Origin: a gamma proteobacterium symbiont of Taylorina sp.
Lineage (GTDB): Bacteria > Pseudomonadota > Gammaproteobacteria > GRL18
DNA length: 52,928 bases
Direction: 5' to 3'
Assembly (NCBI GenBank): GCA_025655455.1
Contig: JAHXIV010000011.1
Span: 85,363 to 138,290, forward strand
Shown piece by piece: positions 9,774 through 20,749 of the stretch (position 1 is the first letter of the stretch; each line of letters begins with the position of its first letter). Below the pieces are notes generated by a model. It was given only the letters and a program-made list of their open reading frames with translations, had not been told where the DNA came from and ran no database searches. A program made the translations under genes and the position numbers.

Positions 9774-12700
9774 TTGAATTCACTAAAAAAATTACTATTG
9801 CCTCTGCCAATCGCTCTTTTTTTTGTCCTGCAGATTTTATTTGCACAAGTCATTCCCGTTGTTTCGACCACTGATAATACTTTATCCTCTGAATATACGC
9901 CAAATAAACCATTAATTATTGCCTATCGTATGGATAGTGCCCCTATCCAGTTCACTAATAAAGACGGAGAAGCAGATGGCATGTTAATCGATTTCTGGCG
10001 TCTCTGGTCGAAGAAATCAAATATCCCGGTCAAATTTTCTGCAGGCAGCAATAAAGAAACTCAGGATATGTTAAAAAAAGGCCGTGCAGATATTATTGCC
10101 GGCTTATTCTCAAATAAACGACGTGCTGAATTTCTGGTGTTTTCCAAAGCTATTCTAAAAAGTCCATACTCTTTATTTTTATCAGCGGATATTGAGAATA
10201 TTCACTCAATTGAACAGCTTGGGGATTATCCTATTGGTGTTACCCGAAGCAGTTATCATGAGGATTTCCTCAAAACCAATCATCCGGAGCTTAAACGTCA
10301 TCCCTTTGATGGTTACACCAATTTATTTGCTGCAGCACAAACAGGTGAACTCAAGACTTTTATTGCACAACCGCTCTATCTTAAGCGTTATCTCAGTATT
10401 CACGGCAAAACTAATCATTACAAAAAACTTGAGCCACCACTCTATATTCGCGGCTATCAGGCTGGAGTTGCAAAAGGTAATAATGAATTAGTCAATAAAA
10501 TTAATCAATATTTTTCAAAGATCACACAATTTGAGCGTGAAACTATTTCTAATAAATGGGTTGGCTTTAATTGGGTAGAGCCAAAAGATAATAGCTTCCA
10601 ACTATCCCCTGAAGAACAAAACTGGATCAGTCAGAATACCATTGTCCGGGTTGCACCTGATCCCCATTTTCAGCCCATTGAATCAATAAAAAATGGGCAA
10701 ATTTACGGATTAACCGCTGATTATCTCAAAAAAATCAGCCAAGTCACTGGACTCATATTTGAAACAGTCCTATCAGAGGACTTTGCAGAGGCCAGTCAAA
10801 AAGTTATCCATGGTGAAGCAGATATGCTTAGCCTGAATATTCCGGATGAAGAAAACTTAAAAAATTACCTTTTTAGTGAACTATTTCTTGATATGCCGTC
10901 GGTTTTGTTTGTTAGAAATGACTCAAAAATTCAAACACTTGATGATCTCAAACAACATAATATTGCTGTTGCAGAAGATTATCCCGAAATCCACTATCTG
11001 AAAAAACATTATCCTGGTGTCAGCCAGTCTCTGGTATCCAAACTGGAAGCCGGATTAATCATGGTTTCTGAAGGTAAAGTTGATGGTATTGTCATCCATC
11101 TGCCGACAGCTGTGCATCTGATTGAACAACAACAAATTAAAAACCTGAGACTTATTGGTGATATTGGTATGGACGCAGAGTCAGGTTTTGCTGTGCGAAA
11201 AGATTGGCCAATATTGCAGTCAATATTGAATAAAGGACTGTTAAGTATCGATATGCAGGAACGGCAGCTGATGCAAAATCACTGGTTTAAAATTCCACAA
11301 GGTATTGCCTTAAATGCCCATGCAAATGAGCTGTATTTAAGCCCCAAAGAGCTGGAATGGTTAACAAAACACCAGCATATCAAACTGGCTTTTGATGGTT
11401 TCTGGCCGCCTTATAGTTATCTGAATGATAAAGGTGAATTTGAAGGGCTGGCAATTGATTATGTGAGAGCCATTGAGAAAAAACTTAATATTAAATTTGA
11501 TATCTATCCTGATGGCAACTGGGATAAGCTCTTTAGTGCAGCTCAGAATAAACAGGTCGATATGGTGGCTACAATGGTCAAAAATATTGAGCGAGAAAAA
11601 TGGTTTAATTTTTCTCAAGCCTATATTTCTTCACAAAATACGATTGTAGTCCACAATGATAATCATGATATTAAGCAGGAATCTGATCTTAACGGAAAAA
11701 AAATAGCATTGGTAAAAGGTTATTTCTATACTGAGTTAATCAATCAGAACTACCCTGATGCTATTCATATTTATGTTGATGATATTTCCGCCGCATTGCT
11801 GGCTGTCTCTACAGGTCAGGCAGATGCAACTATCACCTCACCAGGAATTGCTGACTATCTTAGCCGTAGTGCTTCTCTGACCAACTTAAAATTTGCCTCA
11901 CGTTTTGGTAATGAACTGGTGCGCGAACACTTTGGAATTCGTAAAGACTGGCCGGAGCTTATTTCAATTATGGATAAAGCACTGGATGCTATTAGCACTC
12001 ATGAAAAATTACTGATTGACCGAACCTGGCTGGCTGCTATTAAAATGGAAGTCAATGCTAAAGAGCAGCAGTCATCCGTTCTGAAACTAACGGATGAAGA
12101 GCTTGAATGGTTACAGTTACATGAGCATTTAACCATCGGAGTTATGGATAGCTGGCCTCCAATTAGTAAGGTCAATGAAATAACCGGTGAAGCAGAAGGT
12201 ATTGATATAGACATTATCCATGAGTTGAATCAACAGTTGGGCAAGCGCTTTAAAGTCATACCTGCTCAATGGGCTACTATTTATGAAGAGGCAAAAGAAA
12301 AAAGGCTGGATGCTATCATGGGCATTACACCTAAAGAGTTTCGTAAAAAATTTTTCAACTTTACCCGTCCCTATCTGAGTGTACCTCATGTTATCGTGTC
12401 GCAGATGAATAATACCTCATTCTTTCTCACAGAACAGGAACTCAGTGGAAAAACAATAGCGCTGGAAAAAAGCTTTGTCAATGTTGATTATTTTAAAAGC
12501 AACTATCCTGAGGTTATTATTAAAACCTATGATAATACATTAGATGCTTTAGAAGCGGTGTCACGAGGAGATGCAGATGCCTATGCAGGAAGTCGTATTG
12601 TAGTACTCTATTTAATTGAAAAGCATTTATTATCCAATCTAAGAATACAGGGAAAACTATCCAAAAAAGCAACTGCCAATGCCATTGGTATCCGCAAGGA

Positions 12701-15700
12701 TTATCCAGTTTTACGAGATATTTTGCAAAAGGTGCTGGATAACATCGGCAAAACAGGTTTAAGAGAAATAAAAAATCATTGGCTTTATTCACCACAATCG
12801 GATAAAGAAAAAATTAATCTGACAAATCAGGAAAAAAACTGGTTAATACAGCATCCTGTTATTCCAATTGGTATTGATGGTAACTGGCCACCTATCGACT
12901 TTATCGATAAAAATAATAATTTCCAAGGTATTACAGCAGATTATCTTGCTTTGATTGGTCAAAAAATCGGGGTGCAGTTTGAGCCGAAAAAAAGTGAATC
13001 GTTTAAGATCATGTTAAATAAAGTGGTGGATGGTGAATTAAAAGTGGGTGCCTCAATATCGTTTAAAGAGGAGCGGACAGAGAAACTGTATTTTACACAG
13101 CCATTTTTTCATGTTCAAAAGGTTATTATGACCCCAAAGAATAATCAAAACATTCATAATATTAATGATTTACGGGGCAAAACTATTGCTATTGAAGATG
13201 GCTTTTTAACCATGCGGCAACTGCAGGAAAATTATCCAGCAATCCAGCTAATGCCAGTTAAGTCAACATTGACAGCATTACAAAAAGTTTCCTGGGGAGA
13301 GGCCGATGCCTATGTTGGTAATGAGGCGGTTGCGACATGGCTGAGCCAGAAAAATCAGCTCAGCAACCTGAAAATTGTCAGTGATGCAGGTCTTGGTAGT
13401 GGTCCGCAAAATTTTGCCATTTCAAAAACAGCACCTGACTGGGAACCCTTAATTGCTATTATTGATAAGGCATTAGCCAGTATGACTCAGCAACAACGAC
13501 AAGAGATTGAAAATCGCTGGTTAGGAACAATTCAGGAGCCTGTCGATAACATACCGGTACTGGAATTAAGCAATGCAGAAAAAGCCTGGCTGGAAAAACA
13601 TCCTGAAGTTTCACTGGCTATTGATTCAGCATGGGAGCCTCTGGAATATCTCGATGAGAAAGACCGCTACATGGGGTTGTCATCTGATTATATGGCTTAC
13701 CTTGAAAAACAACTGGGTATCAAATTTAAAAAACCAGAGAAAATGACCTGGAGTAAAGTACTGCAAGGCTTGCAGGAAAAAACTCTCGACCTAGCTCCGT
13801 TAGTAACAAAAACCAAAAAACGATCTGAATATCTCCAGTTCACTGAACCTTACCTGGATTTCCAAAATGTTATTTTTAGTCGTAAAGGAGAAACACTACT
13901 TGCCGGTATGGCAGGTCTGATGAATAAAAAAGTGGGCATTGTAAAAGGTTATGCCGTTTCAGAATTAATCAGTGGTGATTACCCTGATATTAAACAGCAA
14001 TTTTTTGACAATACTGAAGAAGGATTACAGGCACTATCACTGGGTGAAATTGATTTTTTCATTGATGTCGTTGCTGTCGGTGGATATAGGATTGCAGAGC
14101 ATGGACTGTCTAATTTACAAATTGTAGCACCCACCCCTTATGCCTATCAATTTTCAATAGGGGTTAGAAATGACTGGCCGGAACTGGTGAGTATTCTCAA
14201 CAAGGCACTATCCCGGATACCTCAGGAAAAGAAGAATAAGTTTCTGCAAAACTGGCTGGTGGTAAACTATGCACAAAAAACTGATTACACACTATTTTTC
14301 TGGGTGTTAGGGATTGCATTGCTTATTGTGATACTGCTCAGCCTTCGTGCCCGTGAAATGGCACAGGTGAATGATAAACTCAAAGAAGCCCAGCAAGCGA
14401 TAGAACGCACCAGTCAGTTTAAGAGTCAATTCCTGGCTAATATGAGTCATGAAATCAGGACACCAATGAATGCGATTGTAGGTCTTGCTCATTTACTATC
14501 ACGCACTGATATTAATGCTCAACAAGCGGACTATATTGATAACCTGCAAAAATCAGCACAAAGTCTACTGGGCTTGATTAATGATATTCTGGATTTTTCA
14601 AAAATTGAGGCCGGTCACCTGAAAATTGAGAATATTGAATTTAATCTGGATGAGTTATTTAATGATCTGGCTAAACTCAATATTATCAGAAATTCCGCTA
14701 AGAATATTGAATTCCTTTATGATATGGGAAGTGATGTACCTGAAATCTTGTTTGGTGATCCGTTTAGAATTAATCAGATCCTGACTAATCTGGTTTCCAA
14801 CGCTATCAAGTTTACTGCACAGGGTCATATTATTATCAAGGTCAGTGTCCTTGATAATCGTGTTTTGGAGAATCATGCTGTTGAAGAAAGCAAACAGACT
14901 ATCTGGTTAATGTTTGAAGTGAATGATAGTGGAATCGGTATTGCAGCCAATCAACTGAACAAATTGTTTGAGCCCTTTGTACAGGAAGATGGTTCAACTA
15001 CCCGGAAATTTGGTGGAACCGGACTGGGACTTTCTATCTGTAAACAATTAACAGAGCTGATGGGAGGAAAAATTTGGGCTCAAAGCATTCAGCAAGAAGG
15101 CAGTTGCTTCTATTTCAAACTGCCCTTCAAATTAACCAATACTGTTCAGACTAAGGCAATACTGGAAAGCCCCGGCATTGATCTGCGAGGACTAAAAGTA
15201 CTGCTGGTTGATGATAACCTGCTGTCTCTTGAAATTCTGTCACAAACTCTGCAATCCATGTCCTTTATAGTGACTAACGCCTCCTCCGGGAATGAAGCAT
15301 TGCAGTTATTATCACAGAAGGATCAATTCTTTGATCTGGTGCTGTTGGACTGGCGTATGCCGGAAATGGATGGTGAACAGACTTCCCTGCTTATCAGGGA
15401 ACAGATATCAAAGGATAAATTGCCGATTGTTATTATGATGACAGCTTATGGCAGGGAAGCGGCAGAACAGAAAATTAACCATATGGCACTGGATGGATTT
15501 CTGGTCAAACCGATTATGCCATCACAATTATTTAATGCTTTTATTCAGGCTCGTCAGAATATCTCTCAATCCACCGGGACATTTGATAAACCGAAAAAAG
15601 AACCGGATCAGTTTGTTATAAATCCTCTCAAAGGTGACATTTTGCTGGCAGAGGACAATAAAATTAACCAGCAGGTTGCCAGAGAAATACTGGAACAAAT

Positions 15701-16649
15701 GGGGTTGAATGTCACTATTTGTGAAACCGGAGTGGAAATATTACAAAAGCTGGAAAAACAGCATACGGATTTAATCCTGATGGATATCCAGATGCCGGAA
15801 ATGGATGGTTATGAGGCAACCAGACAGCTTCGCAAAAAATTTGAATTTATTGATTTACCGGTTATTGCAATGACAGCCAATGCTATGCTGGAAGATATTG
15901 AAAAATCACATCAGGCTGGTATGGATGAGCATATCAGTAAACCGGTTGATCCTTTAAAGTTGTATCATATTTTAAGCAGATATCTGGATGAAAATAATGA
16001 AGAACAGAAAATTGATGCCGCAAGTACTGTTGCACCCACCATAAAAAACTGGCCTGATGAAGTGCCTGGTCTGAATATCAAAAAGGGTATCAGGCAGGTT
16101 GGCGGAAATGAAGCACTGTATCAGAATCTGTTAAAAGATTTTCTTAAACATCACGGCAACCTTGAAGAAACATTACAACAATCCATACAAAATGGCGATC
16201 ATAAAAAAACGGTCAGAATAATCCATACGATAAAAGGGGTTTCCGGTAATATTGGTGCCGATAGGATGCAGAGCATAACAAGCCAGATAGATCTGGTATT
16301 AAAAAAAGGGGATACCATTTCACCCAATCTGTTAAACTCATTGAATGAGGCTTGCAGAGAACTCTATGGATGTCTTCAGCAGCTTATTAATGGTATGGGA
16401 CAAATAGAGCGGAATAAGCAAAAGAATAAACCTTTGGCGTTAAGTAAAGATGATCTGGAAAAACTAAAATCTGCCATAGAGAATGGGGATTCTCAGGCAC
16501 ATGAATTACTGCAGCAATTGTCAACCTCTCTCTCTTCACTGGTTGGTCATCAAAAAGTTACAGAAATAACTGAATCTGTTCAGGACTATGAGTATGAACT
16601 GGCTCTGGAGCATCTGAACCAGGCCTTAAAGGAAAGCTCTTATGAGTAA
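9774..16649 (+). CDS. BvgS-type hybrid kinase with six tandem solute-binding domains
   Basis: Giant membrane sensor of 2291 residues starting at a TTG codon. After a signal sequence (about 5-25) come six type-3 periplasmic solute-binding (Venus flytrap) domains, beginning near residues 47, 275, 522, 770, 1015 and 1262. Domains 2-6 each open with a similar linker (LS.EE..W...H) followed by a WPP or equivalent lip motif. A TM segment (about 1502-1524) leads to HisKA ([10 protein letters not shown], His about 1559), the ATPase domain (DSGIGI, GTGLGL), two receivers (Asp about 1859 in [11 protein letters not shown] and about 2004 in [11 protein letters not shown]) and a C-terminal HPt (HTIKGVSGN, His about 2151). 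BvgS and EvgS carry two binding domains, so six is exceptional. The ligands are probably amino acids or similar small solutes, by family analogy only. Confidence 0.93.
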   Translation: MNSLKKLLLPLPIALFFVLQILFAQVIPVVSTTDNTLSSEYTPNKPLIIAYRMDSAPIQFTNKDGEADGMLIDFWRLWSKKSNIPVKFSAGSNKETQDMLKKGRADIIAGLFSNKRRAEFLVFSKAILKSPYSLFLSADIENIHSIEQLGDYPIGVTRSSYHEDFLKTNHPELKRHPFDGYTNLFAAAQTGELKTFIAQPLYLKRYLSIHGKTNHYKKLEPPLYIRGYQAGVAKGNNELVNKINQYFSKITQFERETISNKWVGFNWVEPKDNSFQLSPEEQNWISQNTIVRVAPDPHFQPIESIKNGQIYGLTADYLKKISQVTGLIFETVLSEDFAEASQKVIHGEADMLSLNIPDEENLKNYLFSELFLDMPSVLFVRNDSKIQTLDDLKQHNIAVAEDYPEIHYLKKHYPGVSQSLVSKLEAGLIMVSEGKVDGIVIHLPTAVHLIEQQQIKNLRLIGDIGMDAESGFAVRKDWPILQSILNKGLLSIDMQERQLMQNHWFKIPQGIALNAHANELYLSPKELEWLTKHQHIKLAFDGFWPPYSYLNDKGEFEGLAIDYVRAIEKKLNIKFDIYPDGNWDKLFSAAQNKQVDMVATMVKNIEREKWFNFSQAYISSQNTIVVHNDNHDIKQESDLNGKKIALVKGYFYTELINQNYPDAIHIYVDDISAALLAVSTGQADATITSPGIADYLSRSASLTNLKFASRFGNELVREHFGIRKDWPELISIMDKALDAISTHEKLLIDRTWLAAIKMEVNAKEQQSSVLKLTDEELEWLQLHEHLTIGVMDSWPPISKVNEITGEAEGIDIDIIHELNQQLGKRFKVIPAQWATIYEEAKEKRLDAIMGITPKEFRKKFFNFTRPYLSVPHVIVSQMNNTSFFLTEQELSGKTIALEKSFVNVDYFKSNYPEVIIKTYDNTLDALEAVSRGDADAYAGSRIVVLYLIEKHLLSNLRIQGKLSKKATANAIGIRKDYPVLRDILQKVLDNIGKTGLREIKNHWLYSPQSDKEKINLTNQEKNWLIQHPVIPIGIDGNWPPIDFIDKNNNFQGITADYLALIGQKIGVQFEPKKSESFKIMLNKVVDGELKVGASISFKEERTEKLYFTQPFFHVQKVIMTPKNNQNIHNINDLRGKTIAIEDGFLTMRQLQENYPAIQLMPVKSTLTALQKVSWGEADAYVGNEAVATWLSQKNQLSNLKIVSDAGLGSGPQNFAISKTAPDWEPLIAIIDKALASMTQQQRQEIENRWLGTIQEPVDNIPVLELSNAEKAWLEKHPEVSLAIDSAWEPLEYLDEKDRYMGLSSDYMAYLEKQLGIKFKKPEKMTWSKVLQGLQEKTLDLAPLVTKTKKRSEYLQFTEPYLDFQNVIFSRKGETLLAGMAGLMNKKVGIVKGYAVSELISGDYPDIKQQFFDNTEEGLQALSLGEIDFFIDVVAVGGYRIAEHGLSNLQIVAPTPYAYQFSIGVRNDWPELVSILNKALSRIPQEKKNKFLQNWLVVNYAQKTDYTLFFWVLGIALLIVILLSLRAREMAQVNDKLKEAQQAIERTSQFKSQFLANMSHEIRTPMNAIVGLAHLLSRTDINAQQADYIDNLQKSAQSLLGLINDILDFSKIEAGHLKIENIEFNLDELFNDLAKLNIIRNSAKNIEFLYDMGSDVPEILFGDPFRINQILTNLVSNAIKFTAQGHIIIKVSVLDNRVLENHAVEESKQTIWLMFEVNDSGIGIAANQLNKLFEPFVQEDGSTTRKFGGTGLGLSICKQLTELMGGKIWAQSIQQEGSCFYFKLPFKLTNTVQTKAILESPGIDLRGLKVLLVDDNLLSLEILSQTLQSMSFIVTNASSGNEALQLLSQKDQFFDLVLLDWRMPEMDGEQTSLLIREQISKDKLPIVIMMTAYGREAAEQKINHMALDGFLVKPIMPSQLFNAFIQARQNISQSTGTFDKPKKEPDQFVINPLKGDILLAEDNKINQQVAREILEQMGLNVTICETGVEILQKLEKQHTDLILMDIQMPEMDGYEATRQLRKKFEFIDLPVIAMTANAMLEDIEKSHQAGMDEHISKPVDPLKLYHILSRYLDENNEEQKIDAASTVAPTIKNWPDEVPGLNIKKGIRQVGGNEALYQNLLKDFLKHHGNLEETLQQSIQNGDHKKTVRIIHTIKGVSGNIGADRMQSITSQIDLVLKKGDTISPNLLNSLNEACRELYGCLQQLINGMGQIERNKQKNKPLALSKDDLEKLKSAIENGDSQAHELLQQLSTSLSSLVGHQKVTEITESVQDYEYELALEHLNQALKESSYE

Positions 16650-16731
16650 TGATAAATATAAACCCCGTATTCCGGTGATTGATGACGAACCTTTTTTCTC
16701 AATTAATCAAACACACGTGTTTAGCTACTAG
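16642..16731 (+). pseudogene. Truncated response-regulator stub
   Basis: A 29-codon frame starts with ATG inside the last codons of the giant kinase, overlapping it by 8 bp. It encodes a typical receiver N-terminus (KPRIPVIDDEPFF) closely resembling the start of the HD-GYP regulator at 8603. It then runs into a stop at 16729-16731. No receiver continuation is visible in any frame, and the next gene is on the other strand. I infer a deleted response regulator that was once co-translated with the kinase. Confidence 0.6.
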
Positions 16732-16732
16732 A

Positions 16733-17497
16733 TTAAAATGTCGGGAACTGGTCAAAATCTTTTGCTTTTTTAACTGGTTTTTGTTTACCGATAATGAGGG
16801 CGATTGCAAATCCATCATTATCATAAACCAATTTTGAATATTTGTATTTGTCTTCGGTTACTTTTTTGGTGAGTTGTTTTAGTGTCCAGTAAGGGGTATC
16901 GGTAACAAATTGGTTAACCAGCCAGTTTGGGAGATTTCCTGCAGGATCAGTATGTTGTATCCAGGTCATTTTTATGCCTTTATCACAGGGCTCTAGTTTA
17001 TAGCTGCCTATGGATTTAATGACTCTTACGTGGTTATATTGCTTTACTTCATTACATTGAGAAGATTGCTTGTCATGACAATAGCCTGGAACACTTGTTA
17101 CTATAATGGTGATTGCTTTGGTTGTGGGATTTTGTTTTAGAGTTGAGTGGAAGATGAAGTCACGATCCTTAAAAGGGAAAGGAATATCAATTATCTGGTA
17201 GTGATAGCGCTCATTAAAGCTGATGTCTTTAATCACGAATGATTTAACACAGGCATGGATCCAGTCAGGGCAGGATGGATTGTCAAACATAACTGCCAAC
17301 ACGCTAGCCAGTGAAGCGTTGATATAAGTAATTGCTTTAAATGTTCCAATATTAAAGTTTTTATGGTGATAAAAATAAACTTTGATGCCATCCTCATTCA
17401 GTTTTAAGAAATTCTCCTCCTGATTTTTTGCTGAAACTTGTCCAGAAAAAAACAGAAAATTGATTAGAAAGAAAAACTTTAAAATAGTCTGCATCAT
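16733..17497 (-). CDS. Exported START-domain lipid-binding-like protein
   Basis: Protein of 254 residues with an N-terminal signal peptide (about 1-23, ending VSA). The rest reads as a START (StAR-related lipid transfer) domain. Its landmarks are WIHACVKSF, DIPFPFKDRDFIFHS near the centre, the strand GSYKLEPC..GIKMTW, and DPAGNLPNWLVNQ before the C-terminal helix. Bacterial START proteins bind hydrophobic ligands in a deep cavity; the ligand here is unknown. It is followed at 31 bp by no shared function: the upstream gene on the same strand encodes a beta-barrel, so the two could form an envelope-lipid unit. Four cysteines could form periplasmic disulphides. Confidence 0.8.
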   Translation of the reverse strand: MMQTILKFFFLINFLFFSGQVSAKNQEENFLKLNEDGIKVYFYHHKNFNIGTFKAITYINASLASVLAVMFDNPSCPDWIHACVKSFVIKDISFNERYHYQIIDIPFPFKDRDFIFHSTLKQNPTTKAITIIVTSVPGYCHDKQSSQCNEVKQYNHVRVIKSIGSYKLEPCDKGIKMTWIQHTDPAGNLPNWLVNQFVTDTPYWTLKQLTKKVTEDKYKYSKLVYDNDGFAIALIIGKQKPVKKAKDFDQFPTF

Positions 17498-17528
17498 TCA
17501 ACCCGGTAAGGATCTCAATTACTCATCC

Positions 17529-18335
17529 CTAAAAGCGATAAGATATTGATATTTTTCCTGTAAAAATAGATTCTTCAACATTATTCGGCAATGCTTTGGT
17601 AGCAGAGTTGTCTTTTAAATTTTTAAATGTGTAATCATTGGCATCCAGATTAATTGAATAGCTCATTTTTTTTGAAATCTTAGCATTCCAGGAAAGACCA
17701 TAACTTAACCCGGTTGCTTCACTATCGGCATCCATGTGTAGATCTGAGGGATAACGGGAACCCGGAACCTCTTTCAGCTTGCCATCCAGATCGGCGTAGG
17801 CCGTATTAATGCTCAGAAGGCCTGTGTTTGCAATAATCCAGCCATAACTGGCTCCAATAAAAAGGCCATCTTCTTCAAAGGTTAACCGGGTTCCTGCTTT
17901 ACCTCTTCCTGAGGTTTTACCATTTTTATAGCCAATATAAATAGCTCCCCTATAATCAAGAATTTTCATTCCCAGTGTGGTGGAATAATCTCTGCGATCA
18001 CCTTCAAATTTTTCATAATAGTTTGCACCGGAAAAGCTGTCTGTCTCTTCAGAGGAATCCTGATAGGACAAATCCAGAAAGAAATGATCATAGACACTGG
18101 TTAATCCAATTCCGGCCACTAATAAGGTGGCATCAAATTTGACCTCAGGAAAGTCGCTGCCGTCGGGCATAGCTCCTTTGCGAGGAGCCTGGTCAAAACT
18201 ATAATCAGAGACACCTATCCAGGTTCTGGGAATAAAGCTTATTTCATCAGCCAGTAAGTTTTGAGGAGCAATGCATGCTGTGAAAAAAGAGGTATAGATT
18301 GTTTTTTTCAGTGATTTTATTTTAATATTCATCAT
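17529..18335 (-). CDS. Outer-membrane beta-barrel protein
   Basis: Protein of 268 residues with a signal peptide (about 1-29, ending LLA). The mature part alternates short polar loops with amphipathic strands and ends in the outer-membrane signature SISYRF, with a C-terminal Phe preceded by alternating aromatic and hydrophobic residues. About ten to twelve strands can be sketched. No specific porin family was recognised. It lies 31 bp upstream of the START-domain gene on the same strand and is probably co-transcribed with it. A role in solute or lipid passage is possible but not shown. Confidence 0.7.
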   Translation of the reverse strand: MMNIKIKSLKKTIYTSFFTACIAPQNLLADEISFIPRTWIGVSDYSFDQAPRKGAMPDGSDFPEVKFDATLLVAGIGLTSVYDHFFLDLSYQDSSEETDSFSGANYYEKFEGDRRDYSTTLGMKILDYRGAIYIGYKNGKTSGRGKAGTRLTFEEDGLFIGASYGWIIANTGLLSINTAYADLDGKLKEVPGSRYPSDLHMDADSEATGLSYGLSWNAKISKKMSYSINLDANDYTFKNLKDNSATKALPNNVEESIFTGKISISYRF

Positions 18336-18380
18336 AATACTAAATATTATCTTAGAAAAATCTGGAAATAAAGGAATAAG

Positions 18381-18488
18381 ATGATTTTTCTAGTTAAATT
18401 CGGTCTCATCGTTTTGCATCATCGTGGCGATTTCAAAGCGTCAACATTTGTCAATGCCAAGACCTTGAGAGCCGCAGGTCTGGTGTGA
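18381..18488 (+). CDS. Possible small ORF (35 residues), antisense in an intergenic gap
   Basis: An ATG preceded by AAGGA at 5-nt spacing opens a 35-codon frame with a hydrophobic N-terminus (MIFLVKFGLIVL) and a basic, Ala-rich end. It lies in the 172-bp gap between two minus-strand genes and is visibly more GC-rich than its surroundings. It could be a real small protein, or a leftover of a transferred gene. An inverted repeat (AGACCT at 18460, AGGTCT at 18476) lies within it. Confidence 0.25.
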   Translation: MIFLVKFGLIVLHHRGDFKASTFVNAKTLRAAGLV

Positions 18489-18507
18489 TGAAAAACATCG
18501 TAACCAG

Positions 18508-19365
18508 CTATCTCAGGTTGTTTTTCTTATCTTCAGGAATATCTGCATTCTTTGCTTTTGAAAAGTTAGAATAGAGTAAGCTGGCTGTACTCAATGCAAC
18601 ACCTGAAAAATCAGCATCTGCCACATCTGCGTTACGTAATATGGTACCATTTAATATGGCATCACTCAAGTCAGCATGACGCATAACTGCACGGCTCATA
18701 TTACATTTTTTAAATATGGCTCGTGCCATATGTGCGCCAACCATACTGGCATCTTCAAGTGTGGCGAGGGTGAAGTTGGCAGGTCGTTGTGTTATTTCTC
18801 CACTAAATTCAGCACTATCCAGGATGGCATTAGTCAGATCAGCATTATTAAAATGAGTACCACAGAGATCGGTATTGCTTAAATTGCAATTGCTTAGATT
18901 GGCACGGATAAAAGAGGCTTCACACAGGTCGGCATCACTAAAATCTGAAGAACTAAGATTGGCTGATTTGAAAGAAGCATAACTGAGGTCAGCATCCTTG
19001 AAGTCTGAATTTTGTAAATTGACAAAATCCAGTTGTGTCGCCAGCATGATTGTTTGCCTTAGATCAGCATTATTCATATTGGCCGCGCCAGAATCTCTTC
19101 CACTACTGAATGTGACACGACTGAGATCCGCTCCCAGCATCTTCACGTTCACCAATATTGCACCTGTAAAATCTGCAAACTGTAATTGTGTATTACTGAG
19201 ATCTGCTCCCGTCAGATTAGCTCTGGAGAAATCAGCATGTCTCAAATCAACACCGCTCAAATCAGCACCTCTGAGATTCATATTGCGAAAGTCATAATGC
19301 ATCAGTGAATCCGCATCGATATTAAATAAAATATCACCACTATCTTTTGATTTAATATCAATCAT
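18508..19365 (-). CDS. Pentapeptide-repeat protein
   Basis: Protein of 285 residues made largely of A(D/N)LXX repeats from about residue 28 to 270 (for example LRGADLSGVDLRHADFSRAN). Around 40 or more pentapeptides would form a right-handed quadrilateral beta-helix. There is no signal peptide, so it is probably cytoplasmic. Some relatives mimic DNA and protect gyrase (Qnr, MfpA) and others have unknown roles; nothing here decides between them. It is a single-gene unit with its own upstream region at 19366-19498. Confidence 0.88.
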   Translation of the reverse strand: MIDIKSKDSGDILFNIDADSLMHYDFRNMNLRGADLSGVDLRHADFSRANLTGADLSNTQLQFADFTGAILVNVKMLGADLSRVTFSSGRDSGAANMNNADLRQTIMLATQLDFVNLQNSDFKDADLSYASFKSANLSSSDFSDADLCEASFIRANLSNCNLSNTDLCGTHFNNADLTNAILDSAEFSGEITQRPANFTLATLEDASMVGAHMARAIFKKCNMSRAVMRHADLSDAILNGTILRNADVADADFSGVALSTASLLYSNFSKAKNADIPEDKKNNLR

Positions 19366-19498
19366 TTCTATTACCTGTTTTAATTACTGGGAAGTTACAC
19401 TATTTATGCGTAGGTGCTTTAGAACTAAAAATTTATTTATATCATAATCTTTGTTGATAGACAAGAAACTAAAACCTTTACCCTAATTATCGTATTAT
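19366..19498. other. Intergenic region upstream of the pentapeptide gene
   Basis: AT-rich stretch with no gene seen. It must contain the pentapeptide gene promoter on the minus strand, but no convincing -35/-10 pair was picked out. The dmsA remnant follows directly. Confidence 0.4.
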
Positions 19499-19606
19499 CG
19501 CCATGAAAGGTATAGGCTGGATTCCAGCCCCACATCCCATGAGACACATCTGAACTTGCATTCACCCCGTTCACCGACCCGCATCATTGGATAAAGTAGC
19601 TGTTCA
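19499..19606 (-). pseudogene. Rearranged fragment of the dmsA-like gene
   Basis: Two pieces of the dmsA-like gene are repeated here in the same orientation. Bases 19499-19535 match 24426-24462 with one mismatch in 37. Bases 19533-19606 match 24744-24817 with several mismatches. The 281 bp between them in dmsA are missing, and the join falls at a shared CAT. The fragment abuts the stop codon of the NapF-like gene. It is best read as the decayed remnant of a second dmsA copy that suffered an internal deletion. Confidence 0.8.
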
Positions 19607-20722
19607 ACCTTTGGTTAAAACCTGATAAAGATCACTGCTATGATTATGATGCTCGCAAATACGGCAAAGTACTTCATCAGATAAACAATGCTGTTCTGGT
19701 AAATGGAAAGTATTCCCGCAGGCACTACAGGTGTTTTCCGACAATGAGATTTGATTGAATATTGAGAGAGACCAGCTGTGAATGGAGATAGCATCAGACT
19801 TGCATACTGCAGTACAGATACCGCATCCTGTACAATTTTGTGGATTTATTTCATACCTTAATTGTACTTGATTCAACTCATACATTTCTGATGAATCTTT
19901 ACTACTGCGGGACAGATTTAATGCATCAGTAGGGCATAGCTTCATACAGGCATCACAACCATTACACTGTTTTTCATCAAGTTCCGGTACCCACGGCCAG
20001 TGAACTTTATTCTCCCCAACTTCGGGTAGTAATTTTCCTGGTGGAATGGTTTGAAATTCAGAATGATTGAGGGGATCGATTATCAGCAATTGTTGGCGGA
20101 TCTGTTGTCCGCCTCCGCGTAGAAAATTTCGTCTTGATACTTGGGTTCCTCGACTCACCGTTTCATCAGTTCTGAAAACTTTTATCCATACCTTATTTGA
20201 ACGTTGCATGATGACTATTGGTGATTTATTATGTTCAAAAAGCAGATGATTGAGTTGTTCCAAACGCTGATTGAGACCCTCAGGCCGATAACGAGAGCAA
20301 TTTTTGCATTCGGCTGTTGCCAACAACAGATGTTCAATACCAGAATTATAAAGTTGTAACAATTGACGTAGTCCCAGCGCATGAATACAGGGAAGGATCC
20401 CGCTACTCTCATTAATACCACTTTTATCACATGCAAAAAGTGCCACCATTTGCGCGCCAAGTTGACGAAGGACCCAGGGGAAATGGATATGTAATGCGCC
20501 AGTAGGACAGGCAGGAACGCACAGACCACAGCCGTCACAGGCTTCAATATCCAGCCCCAGTATCTCATCATCAAGCACCCAAGCCTGTGCAGGACAGGCG
20601 TCCACACAGGCATGACAATCGCTGTCATTACAGAGGCTGTGAACACAGGCATCAGCATCTATTTCAGGCAGACATAATTCCTGTTTGATATCTTCTAGCA
20701 GATGTCTTTTTGTGCGGTACAT
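19604..20722 (-). CDS. Polyferredoxin with NapF-like C-terminal half
   Basis: Soluble iron-sulfur protein of 372 residues. The N-terminal part has paired 4Fe-4S motifs (CHACVDACP and CDGCGLCVPACPTGA, about 35-80). A central region with CKNCSRY (about 138-145) could hold a further metal. At about residue 195 the sequence SRRNFLRGGG resembles the start of NapF-type ferredoxins and is followed by two more clusters (CNGCDACMKLCP and CTGCGICTAVC) and Cys pairs near the C-terminus (CSACG, CRICEH). This looks like a fusion of a ferredoxin to a NapF-like maturation or electron-transfer protein. As the last gene of the molybdoenzyme operon it may help insert clusters or deliver electrons to the enzyme. 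Confidence 0.82.
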   Translation of the reverse strand: MYRTKRHLLEDIKQELCLPEIDADACVHSLCNDSDCHACVDACPAQAWVLDDEILGLDIEACDGCGLCVPACPTGALHIHFPWVLRQLGAQMVALFACDKSGINESSGILPCIHALGLRQLLQLYNSGIEHLLLATAECKNCSRYRPEGLNQRLEQLNHLLFEHNKSPIVIMQRSNKVWIKVFRTDETVSRGTQVSRRNFLRGGGQQIRQQLLIIDPLNHSEFQTIPPGKLLPEVGENKVHWPWVPELDEKQCNGCDACMKLCPTDALNLSRSSKDSSEMYELNQVQLRYEINPQNCTGCGICTAVCKSDAISIHSWSLSIFNQISLSENTCSACGNTFHLPEQHCLSDEVLCRICEHHNHSSDLYQVLTKG

Positions 20723-20749
20723 ATTTGTGCTTGCCTTGCAGAAAGGGGA

